This document shows positions 51,229 to 60,515 of a stretch of DNA of 64,000 nt, one piece after another. The translations under genes were made by a program, and so were the position numbers. Source of the DNA: Verrucomicrobium spinosum DSM 4136 = JCM 18804. Its GTDB lineage: Bacteria > Verrucomicrobiota > Verrucomicrobiia > Verrucomicrobiales > Verrucomicrobiaceae. Below the pieces are notes generated by a model. The model made no database searches. It saw nothing but the letters and a program-made list of their open reading frames with translations, and was not told the DNA's origin. Where the stretch lies: NCBI RefSeq assembly GCF_000172155.1, contig NZ_ABIZ01000001.1, positions 2,046,001 to 2,110,000 of the forward strand, read 5' to 3'. The stretch's first letter is position 1, and the number at the start of each line of letters is the position of its first letter.

Positions 51229-52122
51229 ATGAGAATTGGCATCACGGGTGGGTTGGGATTCATCGGCACCGCTGTAGGGCGTGAAGCCCGGCAGCGTGGT
51301 CATCAGGTGGTGGTCTATTCGCGCAAGCCTCAGGCCCCGCCTGACTGGGCGGTGGAGCGCAGGGTGCTGGACATGGCCGAGAAGCCGGTTCTGAACCTCA
51401 GCGGTCTGGATGCTGTGGTCCATCTGGCTGGGGAGAGCGTGATGGGCTACTGGACCGACTCTAAAAAACAGCGGATTCGCGAGAGCCGCATCCCGGTGAC
51501 AAAAGCTGTGGTAGAGGCCATGAAGTCCTGCCCTGACGGTCCCAAGGTGCTCCTCTGCGCCTCCGGAACCGGAGCCTATGGGAACCGCGGAGACGAGGTG
51601 CTCACAGAGGAGTCGCCCATGGGGGCAGGCTTTCTGGCAGAGGTCTGCCGGGACTGGGAGAAGGCAGCCAGAGAAGCGAACCAGATCCCCGGAGCCCGGG
51701 TGGCTCTGCTACGCACCGGCATGGTGCTGGGGCAGGGCGGGGCAGCCTGGCCCATGCTAAAAAAGATCTTCAGCCTGCGTCTGGGCAGCCGCCTGGGGGA
51801 TGGAAAGCAATGGGTGCCCTGGATCCATCTGGACGACGAGGTGGGCCTCATCCTGCACCTGCTGGAGCACCCGGAGTGCGAAGGGCCTTTCAATCTCTCC
51901 GCCCCGAATCCCGTGACCAATGCAGAGATGACGCAGCAGATCGCCAGCGTGCTCGGGAAGACCACGTTCATCCCCACCCCTGCCTTCGGCATGAAACTGC
52001 TCATGGGGGAGCTGGCCTCTGTGGTGCTGGAGAGCCAGCGGGCGGTGCCCCAGGCGGCGCTTGACAGTGGCTACGTCTTCAAGCACTCGCAGTTCCGCGA
52101 GGCTGTGGCTTCGCTCGTTTGA
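51229..52122 (+). CDS. TIGR01777/SDR39U1-like NAD(P)-dependent epimerase
   Basis: 297 residues. The Rossmann start GITGGLGFIGTAV binds NAD(P). Family features: AVVHLAGESVMGYWTDSKK, YGNRGDEVLTEES, FLAEVCRDWEKAAREAN and VPWIHLDDEVGLIL. Family members include YfcH and human SDR39U1, with no known substrate. No catalytic YxxxK tetrad of classical SDRs is evident. It lies 83 bases after the beta-domain protein and 45 bases before a HAD-like gene on the same strand. Confidence 0.85.
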   Translation: MRIGITGGLGFIGTAVGREARQRGHQVVVYSRKPQAPPDWAVERRVLDMAEKPVLNLSGLDAVVHLAGESVMGYWTDSKKQRIRESRIPVTKAVVEAMKSCPDGPKVLLCASGTGAYGNRGDEVLTEESPMGAGFLAEVCRDWEKAAREANQIPGARVALLRTGMVLGQGGAAWPMLKKIFSLRLGSRLGDGKQWVPWIHLDDEVGLILHLLEHPECEGPFNLSAPNPVTNAEMTQQIASVLGKTTFIPTPAFGMKLLMGELASVVLESQRAVPQAALDSGYVFKHSQFREAVASLV

Positions 52123-52167
52123 CTCCTTTGACCCGCGTTCCGTTTTCCTCCCCCTCACTCCTTCCTC

Positions 52168-53046
52168 ATGGCAGCCGCACAGACCACTATTGGCCTTGTT
52201 TACGACTATGATCAGACCCTCAGCCCGTACTACATGACGGATGAGGTCGTGTTCCCGCACTTCGGCATCCATGTGGAGCAGTTCTGGAAGAAGGCCCATG
52301 CCCTGGTGAGGGAGGATGGCTTCGACAATGAGCTGGCCTACCTTAAAGTCATGCTGGACTGCCTGACTCCCGTCAGGCCTTCCAATGCGGAACTGCGTGC
52401 TCTGGGGTCCAAGCTGCATTTCTACCCCGGGCTGCCGGACATGTTCCAGGAGATGAACGGCGTGCTGCGCCCGGAACACAAGACCATGGGCATCAAGCTG
52501 GAGCACTACATCATCTCCTCAGGTCTCAAGGAGTTGATCGAAGGCAGCGCGCTGCGACCGCATGTGAATGCCGTGTTTGGGTGTGAATTCTCTGAAGACC
52601 GCGAGGGCCGCATCAACTTCCCCAAGCGGGTCATCGGTCACACCACGAAGACGCAGTACCTCTTCCGCATCAATAAAGGCATGCTGGAACCGGGCGATGA
52701 TGTGAACGACCATATGCCGTCGGACATGCGCCCCATACCGTTCCAGCACATGATCTACATTGGTGACGGCCCCACAGATGTGCCGTGCTTCACCCTCATG
52801 CGCAAGTATGGCGGCAACGCGGTGGCGGTGTACAACCCGGCGGACACCACCCGCAGCAGCTTCCGCAAGTGTTACCAGCTCACGGCCCATGCCGACCGGG
52901 TGAAGTACATCGCGCCCAGCGACTACCGCGCTGGCAGCCACCTCCGCCTGCTGCTGGAGGAGATGGTTTTGGAAATAGCGGATGGCATGCTCCGGCGGAA
53001 GCGGTTTGAGATCGAGAGCTCCACGGTGAGTGCTCCGGGATTCTAG
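52168..53046 (+). CDS. HAD-superfamily hydrolase with GDGPTD motif
   Basis: 292 residues. Motif I is LVYDYDQTLSPYY (DxD), motif II YIISSGLKELIEG, and motif IV MIYIGDGPTDVPCF. A large insertion lies between I and II (ELAYLKVMLDCLTPVRPSNA), fitting a phosphoserine-phosphatase-like cap. It probably dephosphorylates a phosphate ester in the cytoplasm. Adjacent to the epimerase gene; the two may form an operon. Confidence 0.8.
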   Translation: MAAAQTTIGLVYDYDQTLSPYYMTDEVVFPHFGIHVEQFWKKAHALVREDGFDNELAYLKVMLDCLTPVRPSNAELRALGSKLHFYPGLPDMFQEMNGVLRPEHKTMGIKLEHYIISSGLKELIEGSALRPHVNAVFGCEFSEDREGRINFPKRVIGHTTKTQYLFRINKGMLEPGDDVNDHMPSDMRPIPFQHMIYIGDGPTDVPCFTLMRKYGGNAVAVYNPADTTRSSFRKCYQLTAHADRVKYIAPSDYRAGSHLRLLLEEMVLEIADGMLRRKRFEIESSTVSAPGF

Positions 53047-53078
53047 CCAATTCTGAATTACAAATTAGGAATGATAAA

Positions 53079-53504
53079 TTAGGTTCCAGTGGGCTGGTTG
53101 AGGGCGGCGTTCATGAGAGGAACGTCGATGTAGGGCGAGAACTTGGTGATCTTGCCCTCCTCCACCTGCCAGACGTGCACGACGGGGACCTCGAAGCTGG
53201 CACCGTTGGCGTTCACGGTGCCGCGGGTGGTGCCGATGGCGACGATGCACTCCCCGGCGTCGATGTAGCGCTCTACGGTCACCTGGGAGTCGATGTGCTG
53301 GAGGAGAATGCCAAAGAAGCGGCTGAAACCCTCCAGTCCCTCAAAGGTGCCACCCCAGGGGAGTTGGGCGCACTGGGTGATGATGGCGTGCGAGCCCAGG
53401 AGACTGGCCACCGTGGCGACATCACGGTGCTCAAACGCGGCGTACAGCTTCTGGACAAGCTCCAGAGCTGGCGAGGGGGGCGAAGGGACGGAGTTTTTTT
53501 CCAT
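53079..53504 (-). CDS. SnoaL/NTF2-like protein
   Basis: 141 residues of the NTF2-like fold: ALELVQKLYAAFEHRDVATVASLLG at the N-terminus, GLEGFSRFFGILLQHIDSQV and VPVVHVWQVEEGKITKFSPYID at the C-terminus. Such proteins bind small ligands in a cone-shaped pocket, and some are isomerases. No catalytic residues can be assigned. The start is MEKNSVPSPP at 53504 in place of the upstream in-frame Met at 53543. Confidence 0.75.
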   Translation of the reverse strand: MEKNSVPSPPSPALELVQKLYAAFEHRDVATVASLLGSHAIITQCAQLPWGGTFEGLEGFSRFFGILLQHIDSQVTVERYIDAGECIVAIGTTRGTVNANGASFEVPVVHVWQVEEGKITKFSPYIDVPLMNAALNQPTGT

Positions 53505-53685
53505 GGTTGGGGCCTTTATCCCGGTTTCCCACTGGGGATGCAAGCGTGGGTTTACTTCGTGTGAACGATGTCATCACCAGAGGAAGATGCAGGCAGGCAA
53601 ACACTCGCTTGCACGGACGCCTGCTCCACTCTAAGAAGCGCGGCTCAGCTTTGCGCATTTTCCGGATTTCCCCAGTCATCGATTC

Positions 53686-55068
53686 ATGAGTCAGACCAAG
53701 CACTTTCACTTCATCGGTATTTGCGGTACCGCCATGGGATCAGCCGCGGCCGCTTTCCGCCAGCTGGGACACAAGATCACGGGTTCTGACAATGCGGTGT
53801 ATCCGCCCATGTCAACGATGCTGGAGAGCCATGGCATTGAGATCGCCAGTGGGTACAAGGCGGAAAATCTGCCTGATGAGGCGGACATGTATGTGGTGGG
53901 AAATGCGGTCTCCCGCGGCAATCCCGAGGTGGAGGCCCTCCTGGAGTGCAAGCTGCCCTATACCTCCCTCCCGGAGCTGCTGAAATGGGAGGTCATGCAG
54001 GGGAAGAGGAACTTTGTCGTGTCTGGCACCCACGGAAAAACCACGACGACCTCCATCCTCACGTGGTTGCTGGAGCACGCGGGAAGGAATCCCGGTTATC
54101 TCATTGGTGGGGTGCCGGACAATTTCGACGTGGGGGCCCGATACACGGAATCAGAATATTTTGTCATTGAAGGGGATGAGTACGACACCGCCTTCTTCGA
54201 CAAGCGGTCCAAGTTTCTGCATTACCTGCCGGAAGCGGTGATCGTGAACAACATCGAGTTCGATCACGCGGACATTTTTAACACGCTGGATGACATTTTG
54301 CTGACCTTCAGCCGGCTTCTGCGGGTGGTGCCGCGCAACGGCAAGGTGTTTCTGAACGGGGATGAGGGGAACTGTCGCAAACTGCTGGAGGCCTGCCCGG
54401 CCCCGGCCGTGACAGTGGGCACCGGGGAGGATTGCGAAGTGCGCCTGCGCGTGACCTCTGCGGCACCGGAGCACACGGACTTTGAGCTCAATGGCGTGGC
54501 CTTCCGCCTGCCGATGGTGGGGGAATTCAACGCCCGCAACGCCGCGATGGCCATCTGTGTGGCCCGTTTTGCCGGTCTAACTGACCATGAGATCCGCGCG
54601 GCCCTGCTGGAGTTCCGCGGGGTGAAACGCCGCCAGACGGAGCGCGGTCAGGTGCATGGCATCACGATCATTGACGACTTTGGCCACCATCCCACCGCCA
54701 TCCGGGAGACGCTGCGGGGCTTGCGTCAGAAGTATCCCCACAGCCGCCTTTGGGCGTTGTTTGAGCCGCGGTCCAACACCAGCCGCCGCAACACCTTGCA
54801 GGGTGAGCTGATAGACGCGCTCAAGGAGGCGGATGGGAGCATCATCGCGGCGGTGAACATGCCGGAAAAAGTGCCCGCCGGGCAGCTCCTGGACGTGGAT
54901 GCCGTGGCCGCGGCCGTCAGCGCCTCCGGGCGACCGAGCTACCACGAGCGGAATGTGGACGCCATCATTGAGCGCCTGAAGCCTCTGGCCAAGGAGGGCG
55001 ATGTGGTGATCGTCTTCAGCAATGGCGGGTTTGAGGGCATCCATGGCAAACTGATGGATCGGCTCTGA
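53686..55068 (+). CDS. mpl: UDP-N-acetylmuramate:L-alanyl-gamma-D-glutamyl-meso-diaminopimelate ligase
   Basis: 460 residues of the Mur ligase family, matching Mpl in its opening HFHFIGICGTAMGSAAAAF and the ATP loop VSGTHGKTTTTSIL. Further marks are EGDEYDTAFFDKRSKF, NNIEFDHADIFNTLDDI, and FGHHPTAIRETLRGL. Mpl joins recycled murein tripeptide to UDP-MurNAc, bypassing MurC-E in peptidoglycan recycling. The next gene on the strand is an M14 peptidase that might trim the same muropeptides. Confidence 0.92.
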   Translation: MSQTKHFHFIGICGTAMGSAAAAFRQLGHKITGSDNAVYPPMSTMLESHGIEIASGYKAENLPDEADMYVVGNAVSRGNPEVEALLECKLPYTSLPELLKWEVMQGKRNFVVSGTHGKTTTTSILTWLLEHAGRNPGYLIGGVPDNFDVGARYTESEYFVIEGDEYDTAFFDKRSKFLHYLPEAVIVNNIEFDHADIFNTLDDILLTFSRLLRVVPRNGKVFLNGDEGNCRKLLEACPAPAVTVGTGEDCEVRLRVTSAAPEHTDFELNGVAFRLPMVGEFNARNAAMAICVARFAGLTDHEIRAALLEFRGVKRRQTERGQVHGITIIDDFGHHPTAIRETLRGLRQKYPHSRLWALFEPRSNTSRRNTLQGELIDALKEADGSIIAAVNMPEKVPAGQLLDVDAVAAAVSASGRPSYHERNVDAIIERLKPLAKEGDVVIVFSNGGFEGIHGKLMDRL

Positions 55069-55144
55069 GAGGCGCGTTTTGCAGGTCGGCGGCCCTCCGC
55101 AGACGTAGTGAAATGCAGCCTTGAAAACTGCCACGACCCCCACG

Positions 55145-55915
55145 ATGCCCGTCCACCCTCTGGCCAACCACCGAGCCCATGACTACCGGGCTCTGGTGAG
55201 GGAGTGGCGGGTGCTGGCGAAGGAGGCGGGTTTGAAGATGCAGGCGTTCGCCCGGGTCGGGGGGCAGTTGCCCGTGTATGTCCTCCGAACCAAGGATGCG
55301 GCCAATGATCGGCGTCCGACCATCTACCTCTCGGCTGGCATTCATGGCGATGAGGCCGCTGCCCCCTGGGGGCTGCTGGACTGGGCGAGGGAGAATGTAG
55401 CCCTGCTCAGGGAGGGCCGGTTTCTCATCTTTCCGGTGCTGAATCCGCATGGTCTGATCCTCAATACCCGGGCCGACCAGGACGGGGCGGATCTGAACCG
55501 GAGCTTCAATGTGCCGGAGCACCCCCTGATCACTGTCTGGCGGCAACTCGTGGAGGGGCGCGAGTTTTCGCTGGCTCTCTGTCTGCATGAGGACTATGAC
55601 GGGCAGGGCTGCTACCTGTATGAACTGAACCCGCGCGGCCCGGTGGTGGGGCATGCGATCTTGAACGACTGCTCACTCGTCCTGCCCATCGATCAGCGAA
55701 AGCGGATCGATGGGCGTGCTGCCAAGGGCGGCCTGATCGTGCGTCGGATGTTGCCGGAAATGCCTGGCCATCCCGAAGCCATTGTGTTGCATTTGATGGG
55801 TACACCGCTCACACTTACCTTCGAATCCCCCTCGGAGTTTTCCCTGCATGACCGTATCGAAGCGCAAAAGACCTTCATCCGGTCCGCCCTGGAGCACGGC
55901 CTCCGCCGTGGCTGA
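55145..55915 (+). CDS. M14-family zinc carboxypeptidase or amidase
   Basis: 256 residues. Zinc ligands are HGDE (LSAGIHGDEAAAP) and the His in ALCLHEDYDGQGCYLYE; the signature NPHGLILNTRADQDGADLNRSFN and the catalytic Glu in LTFESPSEF follow. The fold matches the succinylglutamate desuccinylase/M14 group that includes MpaA, the murein peptide amidase that cuts the D-Glu-meso-DAP bond. Placement 76 bases after mpl supports a muropeptide role, but the substrate is inferred. The frame is open with a TTG at 55121; ATG 55145 is used. Confidence 0.78.
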   Translation: MPVHPLANHRAHDYRALVREWRVLAKEAGLKMQAFARVGGQLPVYVLRTKDAANDRRPTIYLSAGIHGDEAAAPWGLLDWARENVALLREGRFLIFPVLNPHGLILNTRADQDGADLNRSFNVPEHPLITVWRQLVEGREFSLALCLHEDYDGQGCYLYELNPRGPVVGHAILNDCSLVLPIDQRKRIDGRAAKGGLIVRRMLPEMPGHPEAIVLHLMGTPLTLTFESPSEFSLHDRIEAQKTFIRSALEHGLRRG

Positions 55916-56924
55916 CCTGCCAGCTGCCAGTGCCCATGAATCCAAACTGCAGGCGTTTTGCTCCTTCTGGTGCGGCATGTTCTGCCTGCTGCTGGCCAGT
56001 TGCGGGAGCCCCGGGGCGGCCCGTCAGATGAAGCCTGAACTGGGAGCCCAGACCTGGCGGAGCTACGACGGGAAGGTCATGCCCTGGCGGGATGGCAAGC
56101 CGGTCAAGGGCGGCAAGCCCAAGGCGGTGGTCATCACCGTGCACGGGCTGAGCGGGGCCGCGCTGGATTTCTGGATGCTGCGGGATGCCTGGCCGGAGCT
56201 GGGCATGGCCGTGTACGGGATGGAAATGCGGGGACAGGGGAACGACCCGGACCGTCGCCGCCGGGGAGACATCTCCTCCGCCGAGGTCTGGCAGAAGGAT
56301 CTGCTCACTTTTCACCGTCTGGTGCGGGAGCGGCATCCCGGGGTGCCCATCATCTGGTATGCGGAAAGTCTGGGCACGCTGATCGCTCTGCACACGGTGA
56401 CGGACCAGATGCGTGACCCCGCAGAGCTCCCTGCGGGACTGGTGCTATCCTCACCCGCGGCGGGACTGCGCCTGCGGCCCAAAGGGGCGCGGGCCACCCT
56501 GCTGTACTCCGCCATTGCCATGACCCCTTGGATCAAGGTGAACCTGGAACGGCTGGGCGGGGTGGATGACCGGCAGATCCGGGTGACGCATGACACCACC
56601 CATGGGGCCCAGATGGCCATCACCTCCCACTACGTGTCCCACTTCACCCTCCGGCTGCTGGGAGAGGTGGATGGCATGATGCGGACTGCTCCCCAGGCAG
56701 CCACTCAACTGCAAGTGCCGGTGCTGGTGCTGGCGAGTCCGAACGACGTGATCGCCAGTGAAGAGCAGATCCAGATCTTCTACGACCAGATCGGCAGTGC
56801 GGACAAAACGATCCGCTGGTACCGCCAGTCCTACCACCTGCTCCTGCATGACGCCCAGCGTCAGGAGGTGCTGGAGGATGCCACGAACTGGGTGAAACGT
56901 CACACGCAGGAGCGACAGAGATGA
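55848..56924 (+). CDS. Alpha/beta hydrolase (lysophospholipase-like) lipoprotein
   Basis: 358 residues in the longest frame, overlapping the preceding M14 gene by 68 bases. A lipobox-like segment MFCLLLASC (Met at 55977) suggests a shorter product beginning there. The serine hydrolase core has ITVHGLSGAALDFWML, YGMEMRGQGNDPDRRRRGD, the nucleophile in IIWYAESLGTLIAL, the Asp in LVLASPNDVIASEEQ and His in SYHLLLHDAQR. It resembles monoglyceride lipases and lysophospholipases. It is probably attached to the membrane and acts on lipids. Confidence 0.75.
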   Translation: MTVSKRKRPSSGPPWSTASAVADLPAASAHESKLQAFCSFWCGMFCLLLASCGSPGAARQMKPELGAQTWRSYDGKVMPWRDGKPVKGGKPKAVVITVHGLSGAALDFWMLRDAWPELGMAVYGMEMRGQGNDPDRRRRGDISSAEVWQKDLLTFHRLVRERHPGVPIIWYAESLGTLIALHTVTDQMRDPAELPAGLVLSSPAAGLRLRPKGARATLLYSAIAMTPWIKVNLERLGGVDDRQIRVTHDTTHGAQMAITSHYVSHFTLRLLGEVDGMMRTAPQAATQLQVPVLVLASPNDVIASEEQIQIFYDQIGSADKTIRWYRQSYHLLLHDAQRQEVLEDATNWVKRHTQERQR

Positions 56925-56967
56925 TCGGGGGGATTTGAAGCAGCTGGGCGTGGATCAAGTAAAAAGC

Positions 56968-56999
56968 GGCTCTGTCCAGCCAACTATCCAGACAGAGCC
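56968..56999 (-). terminator. Terminator after the response-regulator gene
   Basis: GGCTCTGTC / GACAGAGCC stem (9 bp) with a 14-base loop, then, on the minus strand, a T-run complementary to AAAAA at 56961-56965. It ends the two-component operon and separates it from the convergent hydrolase gene. Confidence 0.75.
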
Positions 57000-57008
57000 A
57001 CGGGGTTG

Positions 57009-57716
57009 CTAATCAGTGCCGAGTTTTTGACGCTCAGCCCAGCGCACGGCATAGCGGAGGACGGAGGCACCGTCTTCCAGCTTGAGCTTTTCGCGGATGT
57101 GGGCGCGGTGCACTTCCACTGTCTTGACGCTGATGTTCAGGGCATCGCCAATCTGCTGGGTGCTTTTGCCCTCACTGATGAGCTGGAAGACCTCGAACTC
57201 GCGATCGCTCAGGCGCTGTACGCCATCCACGGGGCGGGCGGCACCGCGACCGGAGAAGGCTTCCATGATCTGGGCGCTCATGGCCGGGCTGACGTAGCGG
57301 CCGCCTTCCAGGACATTGCGGATGGCCTGGAGGAGGGTGGTGCTCTCTGCGTCCTTCATGACATAGCCACGGGCTCCCGCCTTCAGCACCCGCTGGGCGT
57401 AGAAGCTCTCATCATGCATGGAGATGACGAGGATGGGCAGGTCGGGATGGAGGGCGAGGGCGTCCTTGATAAGCTCCAGGCCGTTGCGTCCGGGCAGGGA
57501 GATGTCCACCGCCAGCATGTCCGGCTTGCCCTGCTCCAGCTGCTGTAGTGCGTCCTGCGTATTGCTTGCTGTCCAGTAGCAGCAGAGGTCTGGCTGGCTC
57601 TCCACCAGCTTCTGCAGCCCGTCTCGCAGCATGGTGTGATCGTCCACAAAGGCGATCTTTTTCTTGTCGGAGTGGGGATCGTCAGGGTCGGTGTATGGCT
57701 TGCTCATGGCGGTCAT
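57009..57716 (-). CDS. NarL/LuxR-type response regulator
   Basis: 235 residues. The receiver domain has the acidic pair FVDDHT, the phospho-acceptor Asp in LAVDISLPGRNG, the Thr/Ser switch ISMHDE and Lys in VMKDAE. The C-terminal LuxR helix-turn-helix is LSDREFEVFQLISEGKSTQQIGDALNISVKTVEVHR. It receives phosphate from the adjacent kinase and regulates transcription. The start at 57716 overlaps the stop of the kinase by one base, so the pair is translationally coupled. The regulon is unknown. Confidence 0.92.
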   Translation of the reverse strand: MTAMSKPYTDPDDPHSDKKKIAFVDDHTMLRDGLQKLVESQPDLCCYWTASNTQDALQQLEQGKPDMLAVDISLPGRNGLELIKDALALHPDLPILVISMHDESFYAQRVLKAGARGYVMKDAESTTLLQAIRNVLEGGRYVSPAMSAQIMEAFSGRGAARPVDGVQRLSDREFEVFQLISEGKSTQQIGDALNISVKTVEVHRAHIREKLKLEDGASVLRYAVRWAERQKLGTD

Positions 57717-59461
57717 TAGTTGGGATTGCAGGTGGAATGGGAGGCGATGACCACAGCGGCGGTGCCCCGGATTCCGTCTTTGCGCGGAGAAATGCGTACG
57801 TTTGCCCCGATCGCATTGACGCGATAATGGATAATTTTTAAACCCATGCCCGTTCTATTCTCCGGAGTGTCGCGAAATTCCACTCCGTCATTCAAAACCT
57901 CGATTTTCACGGATTCGGTGTTCATTTCGAGGCGGATGTCGATTCGGGTGGCATTGCCATGGCGGGCGGCGTTGTTAACAAGTTCCTGGGATATGCGGTA
58001 TAAGTTTACCGCAGCGTTGGGGTTGTCCACCATCACAGAATGCGGACAATAAAAGAAGCACGGGATTTCATACATGGACTCGACATTCTTCGTGAGCTTG
58101 GCGAGGGCACCCATGAGGCCGTCGCCCTCCAGGTCCACCGGGGCCAGGCCGCGGGCGATATTCCGGCACACGGAGGTGGCCTCTGCGATCTGGCTGCTGA
58201 TTTCTGACGCCTGGGCCAGATTGGGGGGCAACTGGCGGCGGAGGCGGTCGGTGAAGAGCTCACACTTGAGCTTGATGGCGGCCAGCCGCTGGCAGAGATC
58301 ATCATGCAGATCGTGGCCGATGTTGCGCCGCTCGCGCTCGCTCACATTGAGCATTTGTTGCTCTGAGGCCTTGCGGTCGGTGACATCCCGGCACAGCGCA
58401 GCCACGCGGTGCACCTCGCCCGCGGCGTTCTTGACGGGGAAGAGGCGGCCCTCAATCCAGCGGATGGAGCCGTCGGGATGGCGGATGCGGTACTCGCACT
58501 GGGTCATGGTGGCCCCATGCATGAGCGGGTCCATGGAGTGGTCCAGCATCTCTACATACTCCTCAAGCACGTAGTCCCTCCAGCTTTCCGGGTCCTCCAT
58601 GAGCCGGTGGATGCTGCGGCCCCACATGGTCTCATAGGCGGGGTTCACGTAGATGACTTTCCGGTCCCGGGTGAAGATGAAGAAAAGGTCCCCGACGTTG
58701 TCGGCAAGCTGGTGAAAGCGGTCCTGGTTCTCGCGCAAGGCGCGGCTCAGCTCGGCGAACTCATCGCCGCCTGAGAGGGGCTCGGGCAGGGCGGTGCCGG
58801 CCTCAGTGATGCGCGCATTTTCGAGCAACTGGCGGGTGCGCCGGGTGAAGAACTGGTGCAGCCCCAGCCACAGGAGCAGGCAGGCCGCGGCATGCACACC
58901 GGCGGAGACAAGGCCCTGGCTGCGGGCGCTGCGGTAGGCAATGGCCACTGCTTTGGTGAGATCATGCTCCACGATCACGAGCCACTGGAGGGGGTCATCC
59001 GACTCACTGGGCAGCGGGCGCACGGCGTAGGCGGCCTGTTTGTGATCGGTGCTGAAGGCGGGGGCGCGGTCCCGGGCCGCGCGGAGGGCCAACGCCATCG
59101 CCTGTGGAGGCAGGCTAGAGGCGGCGGGTTGACCCAGCCAGCCTTCCTGGGTCTGGGTGGTGAAGACGATGGTTTGGTCTTGATTGCAGATGACGGCCCA
59201 GTGCACGCGGGGATCCCGCCCCAGGAAGGCCAGCTCCCGCTTGAGGTCGGCCTCACTGGTGCCCTGCCGGGAGGAGACCATCTCCGCCAGACGCGCTGCG
59301 GTCCGCTCCGCTTGATCGATGACCCGGTCCTCCGCAAGGCGCAGATCACTCCGGAGAAGCAACCACGTGTTGAGCGTAACAAACCCGAGACTGAAGACCA
59401 GCATCAGCAGTGGGATGCTGATGCGGAGCGGCGGCGGAAATCGCTGCCAGAATGACGTCAT
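57716..59461 (-). CDS. PAS-domain sensor histidine kinase (NarX/DegS type)
   Basis: 581 residues. Two membrane helices (about 12-32 and 180-205) enclose a periplasmic sensor of about 150 residues. A PAS domain follows (about 240-355, RKVIYVNPAYETMWGRS), then a HisKA_3 dimerisation helix with the phospho-His in RRNIGHDLHDDLCQRL, and a HATPase domain (about 480-575) with NAAVNLYRISQELVNNAARH and GMGLKIIHYRVNAIGA. It autophosphorylates and hands phosphate to the downstream regulator. The stimulus is unknown. MTSFWQRF at 59461 is preferred to the Met at 59479. Confidence 0.9.
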   Translation of the reverse strand: MTSFWQRFPPPLRISIPLLMLVFSLGFVTLNTWLLLRSDLRLAEDRVIDQAERTAARLAEMVSSRQGTSEADLKRELAFLGRDPRVHWAVICNQDQTIVFTTQTQEGWLGQPAASSLPPQAMALALRAARDRAPAFSTDHKQAAYAVRPLPSESDDPLQWLVIVEHDLTKAVAIAYRSARSQGLVSAGVHAAACLLLWLGLHQFFTRRTRQLLENARITEAGTALPEPLSGGDEFAELSRALRENQDRFHQLADNVGDLFFIFTRDRKVIYVNPAYETMWGRSIHRLMEDPESWRDYVLEEYVEMLDHSMDPLMHGATMTQCEYRIRHPDGSIRWIEGRLFPVKNAAGEVHRVAALCRDVTDRKASEQQMLNVSERERRNIGHDLHDDLCQRLAAIKLKCELFTDRLRRQLPPNLAQASEISSQIAEATSVCRNIARGLAPVDLEGDGLMGALAKLTKNVESMYEIPCFFYCPHSVMVDNPNAAVNLYRISQELVNNAARHGNATRIDIRLEMNTESVKIEVLNDGVEFRDTPENRTGMGLKIIHYRVNAIGANVRISPRKDGIRGTAAVVIASHSTCNPN

Positions 59462-59557
59462 GCTCCAAGAACAACGCAAGCAAGGACAAAACGCAAGTGC
59501 GGATTGTCAGGGCTGCTGCTGAAAGTCGATGAAACAATGCCCCCGGTGAGGTCCCTG

Positions 59558-60466
59558 CTAGGGCTTGCTGCCGACGGGGGCGGTGATCCATGCGGCGCGG
59601 GTGTTGGTCTTGCGTTTGTAGATTTTGTCCCCGGCACAGACGAAGAGCCAGTCCCGGCCGGGGCCGGCGAACTCCACGCTGACGATCTTGGCCCCCGCGT
59701 AGGGCGGAGCGATGGTGCCGGAGAGACGGCCCATGGCATCGAAGACCTGGATGCCGAGCTCGGTGGTGACATAGTAGCGGCCTTTTTCGTCGGTGGTGGC
59801 CCCGTCACCCAGGGCCTCACCCTTGGCATTGTTGGGCGAGACGAGCATCGTCATGTAGGGAGCCCCGCCCTTGAGCGTGCCATCAGGCTGAATCTGCCAG
59901 GCCCAGACCTTGCTGCCACCATGCTCAGACACGGCCAGCGTGTTCTGATCGGCGGAGAGGGTGATGCCGTTGGGCCGGAGCACGTGGCCTTCATCCGCCA
60001 CGAAGGCTTTGCCGTCGGGTGTGATGCAGTGAATGCGCTTCGTCGGAGTTTCTGTGAAGTAAACGTACCCTCTGGCAGTGACGATAAGATCATTGGGCTT
60101 CACGTCCTTGACCAGCTCCTTCACGGTGCCGTCCTTCTCAAAGACCACGACCTTGCCAGCCTTGTTCTGGCAGGCGTAGAGGCGGCCTTCCGGGCCCGTG
60201 GCCAGGCCGCTGATGCCAGGCTGGTTGTCGATAAGGAGGCTGACTTTGCCATCCTGGCCCAGCTGATAGATGCCCTTGCCGGCCTTCACATCCGTGAAGA
60301 GGAGATTGCCCGCGGTATCGGAGGCCAGGCCATCTGTGAAGGCATAGCCCGTGACGGCCTCCTGCCAGCCTTCGCCGGGCAGGAGATTGTCATGAAGGGA
60401 GGTGTCCTGGGCGGCGAGTCCAGCGAATGGGGCAAGCAGCAGGGCGGCGACGAGAAATTGTTTCAT
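59558..60466 (-). CDS. SMP-30/gluconolactonase-like secreted protein
   Basis: 302 residues with a signal peptide (MKQFLVAALLLAPFAGLAAQ) and a six-bladed propeller pattern: NLLFTDVKAGKGIYQLGQDG, YVYFTETPTKRIHCITPDG, and LRPNGITLSADQNTLAVSEHG. The family hydrolyses sugar lactones with a calcium ion bound by Glu, Asn and Asp residues. It is probably periplasmic or secreted. It lies 49 bases downstream of a family-related esterase gene on the same strand. Confidence 0.83.
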   Translation of the reverse strand: MKQFLVAALLLAPFAGLAAQDTSLHDNLLPGEGWQEAVTGYAFTDGLASDTAGNLLFTDVKAGKGIYQLGQDGKVSLLIDNQPGISGLATGPEGRLYACQNKAGKVVVFEKDGTVKELVKDVKPNDLIVTARGYVYFTETPTKRIHCITPDGKAFVADEGHVLRPNGITLSADQNTLAVSEHGGSKVWAWQIQPDGTLKGGAPYMTMLVSPNNAKGEALGDGATTDEKGRYYVTTELGIQVFDAMGRLSGTIAPPYAGAKIVSVEFAGPGRDWLFVCAGDKIYKRKTNTRAAWITAPVGSKP

Positions 60467-60515
60467 AAAGCCTTGGTAAAATGAGGACGTGAGCAGGGAA
60501 GGGGGGGCAAAACGG

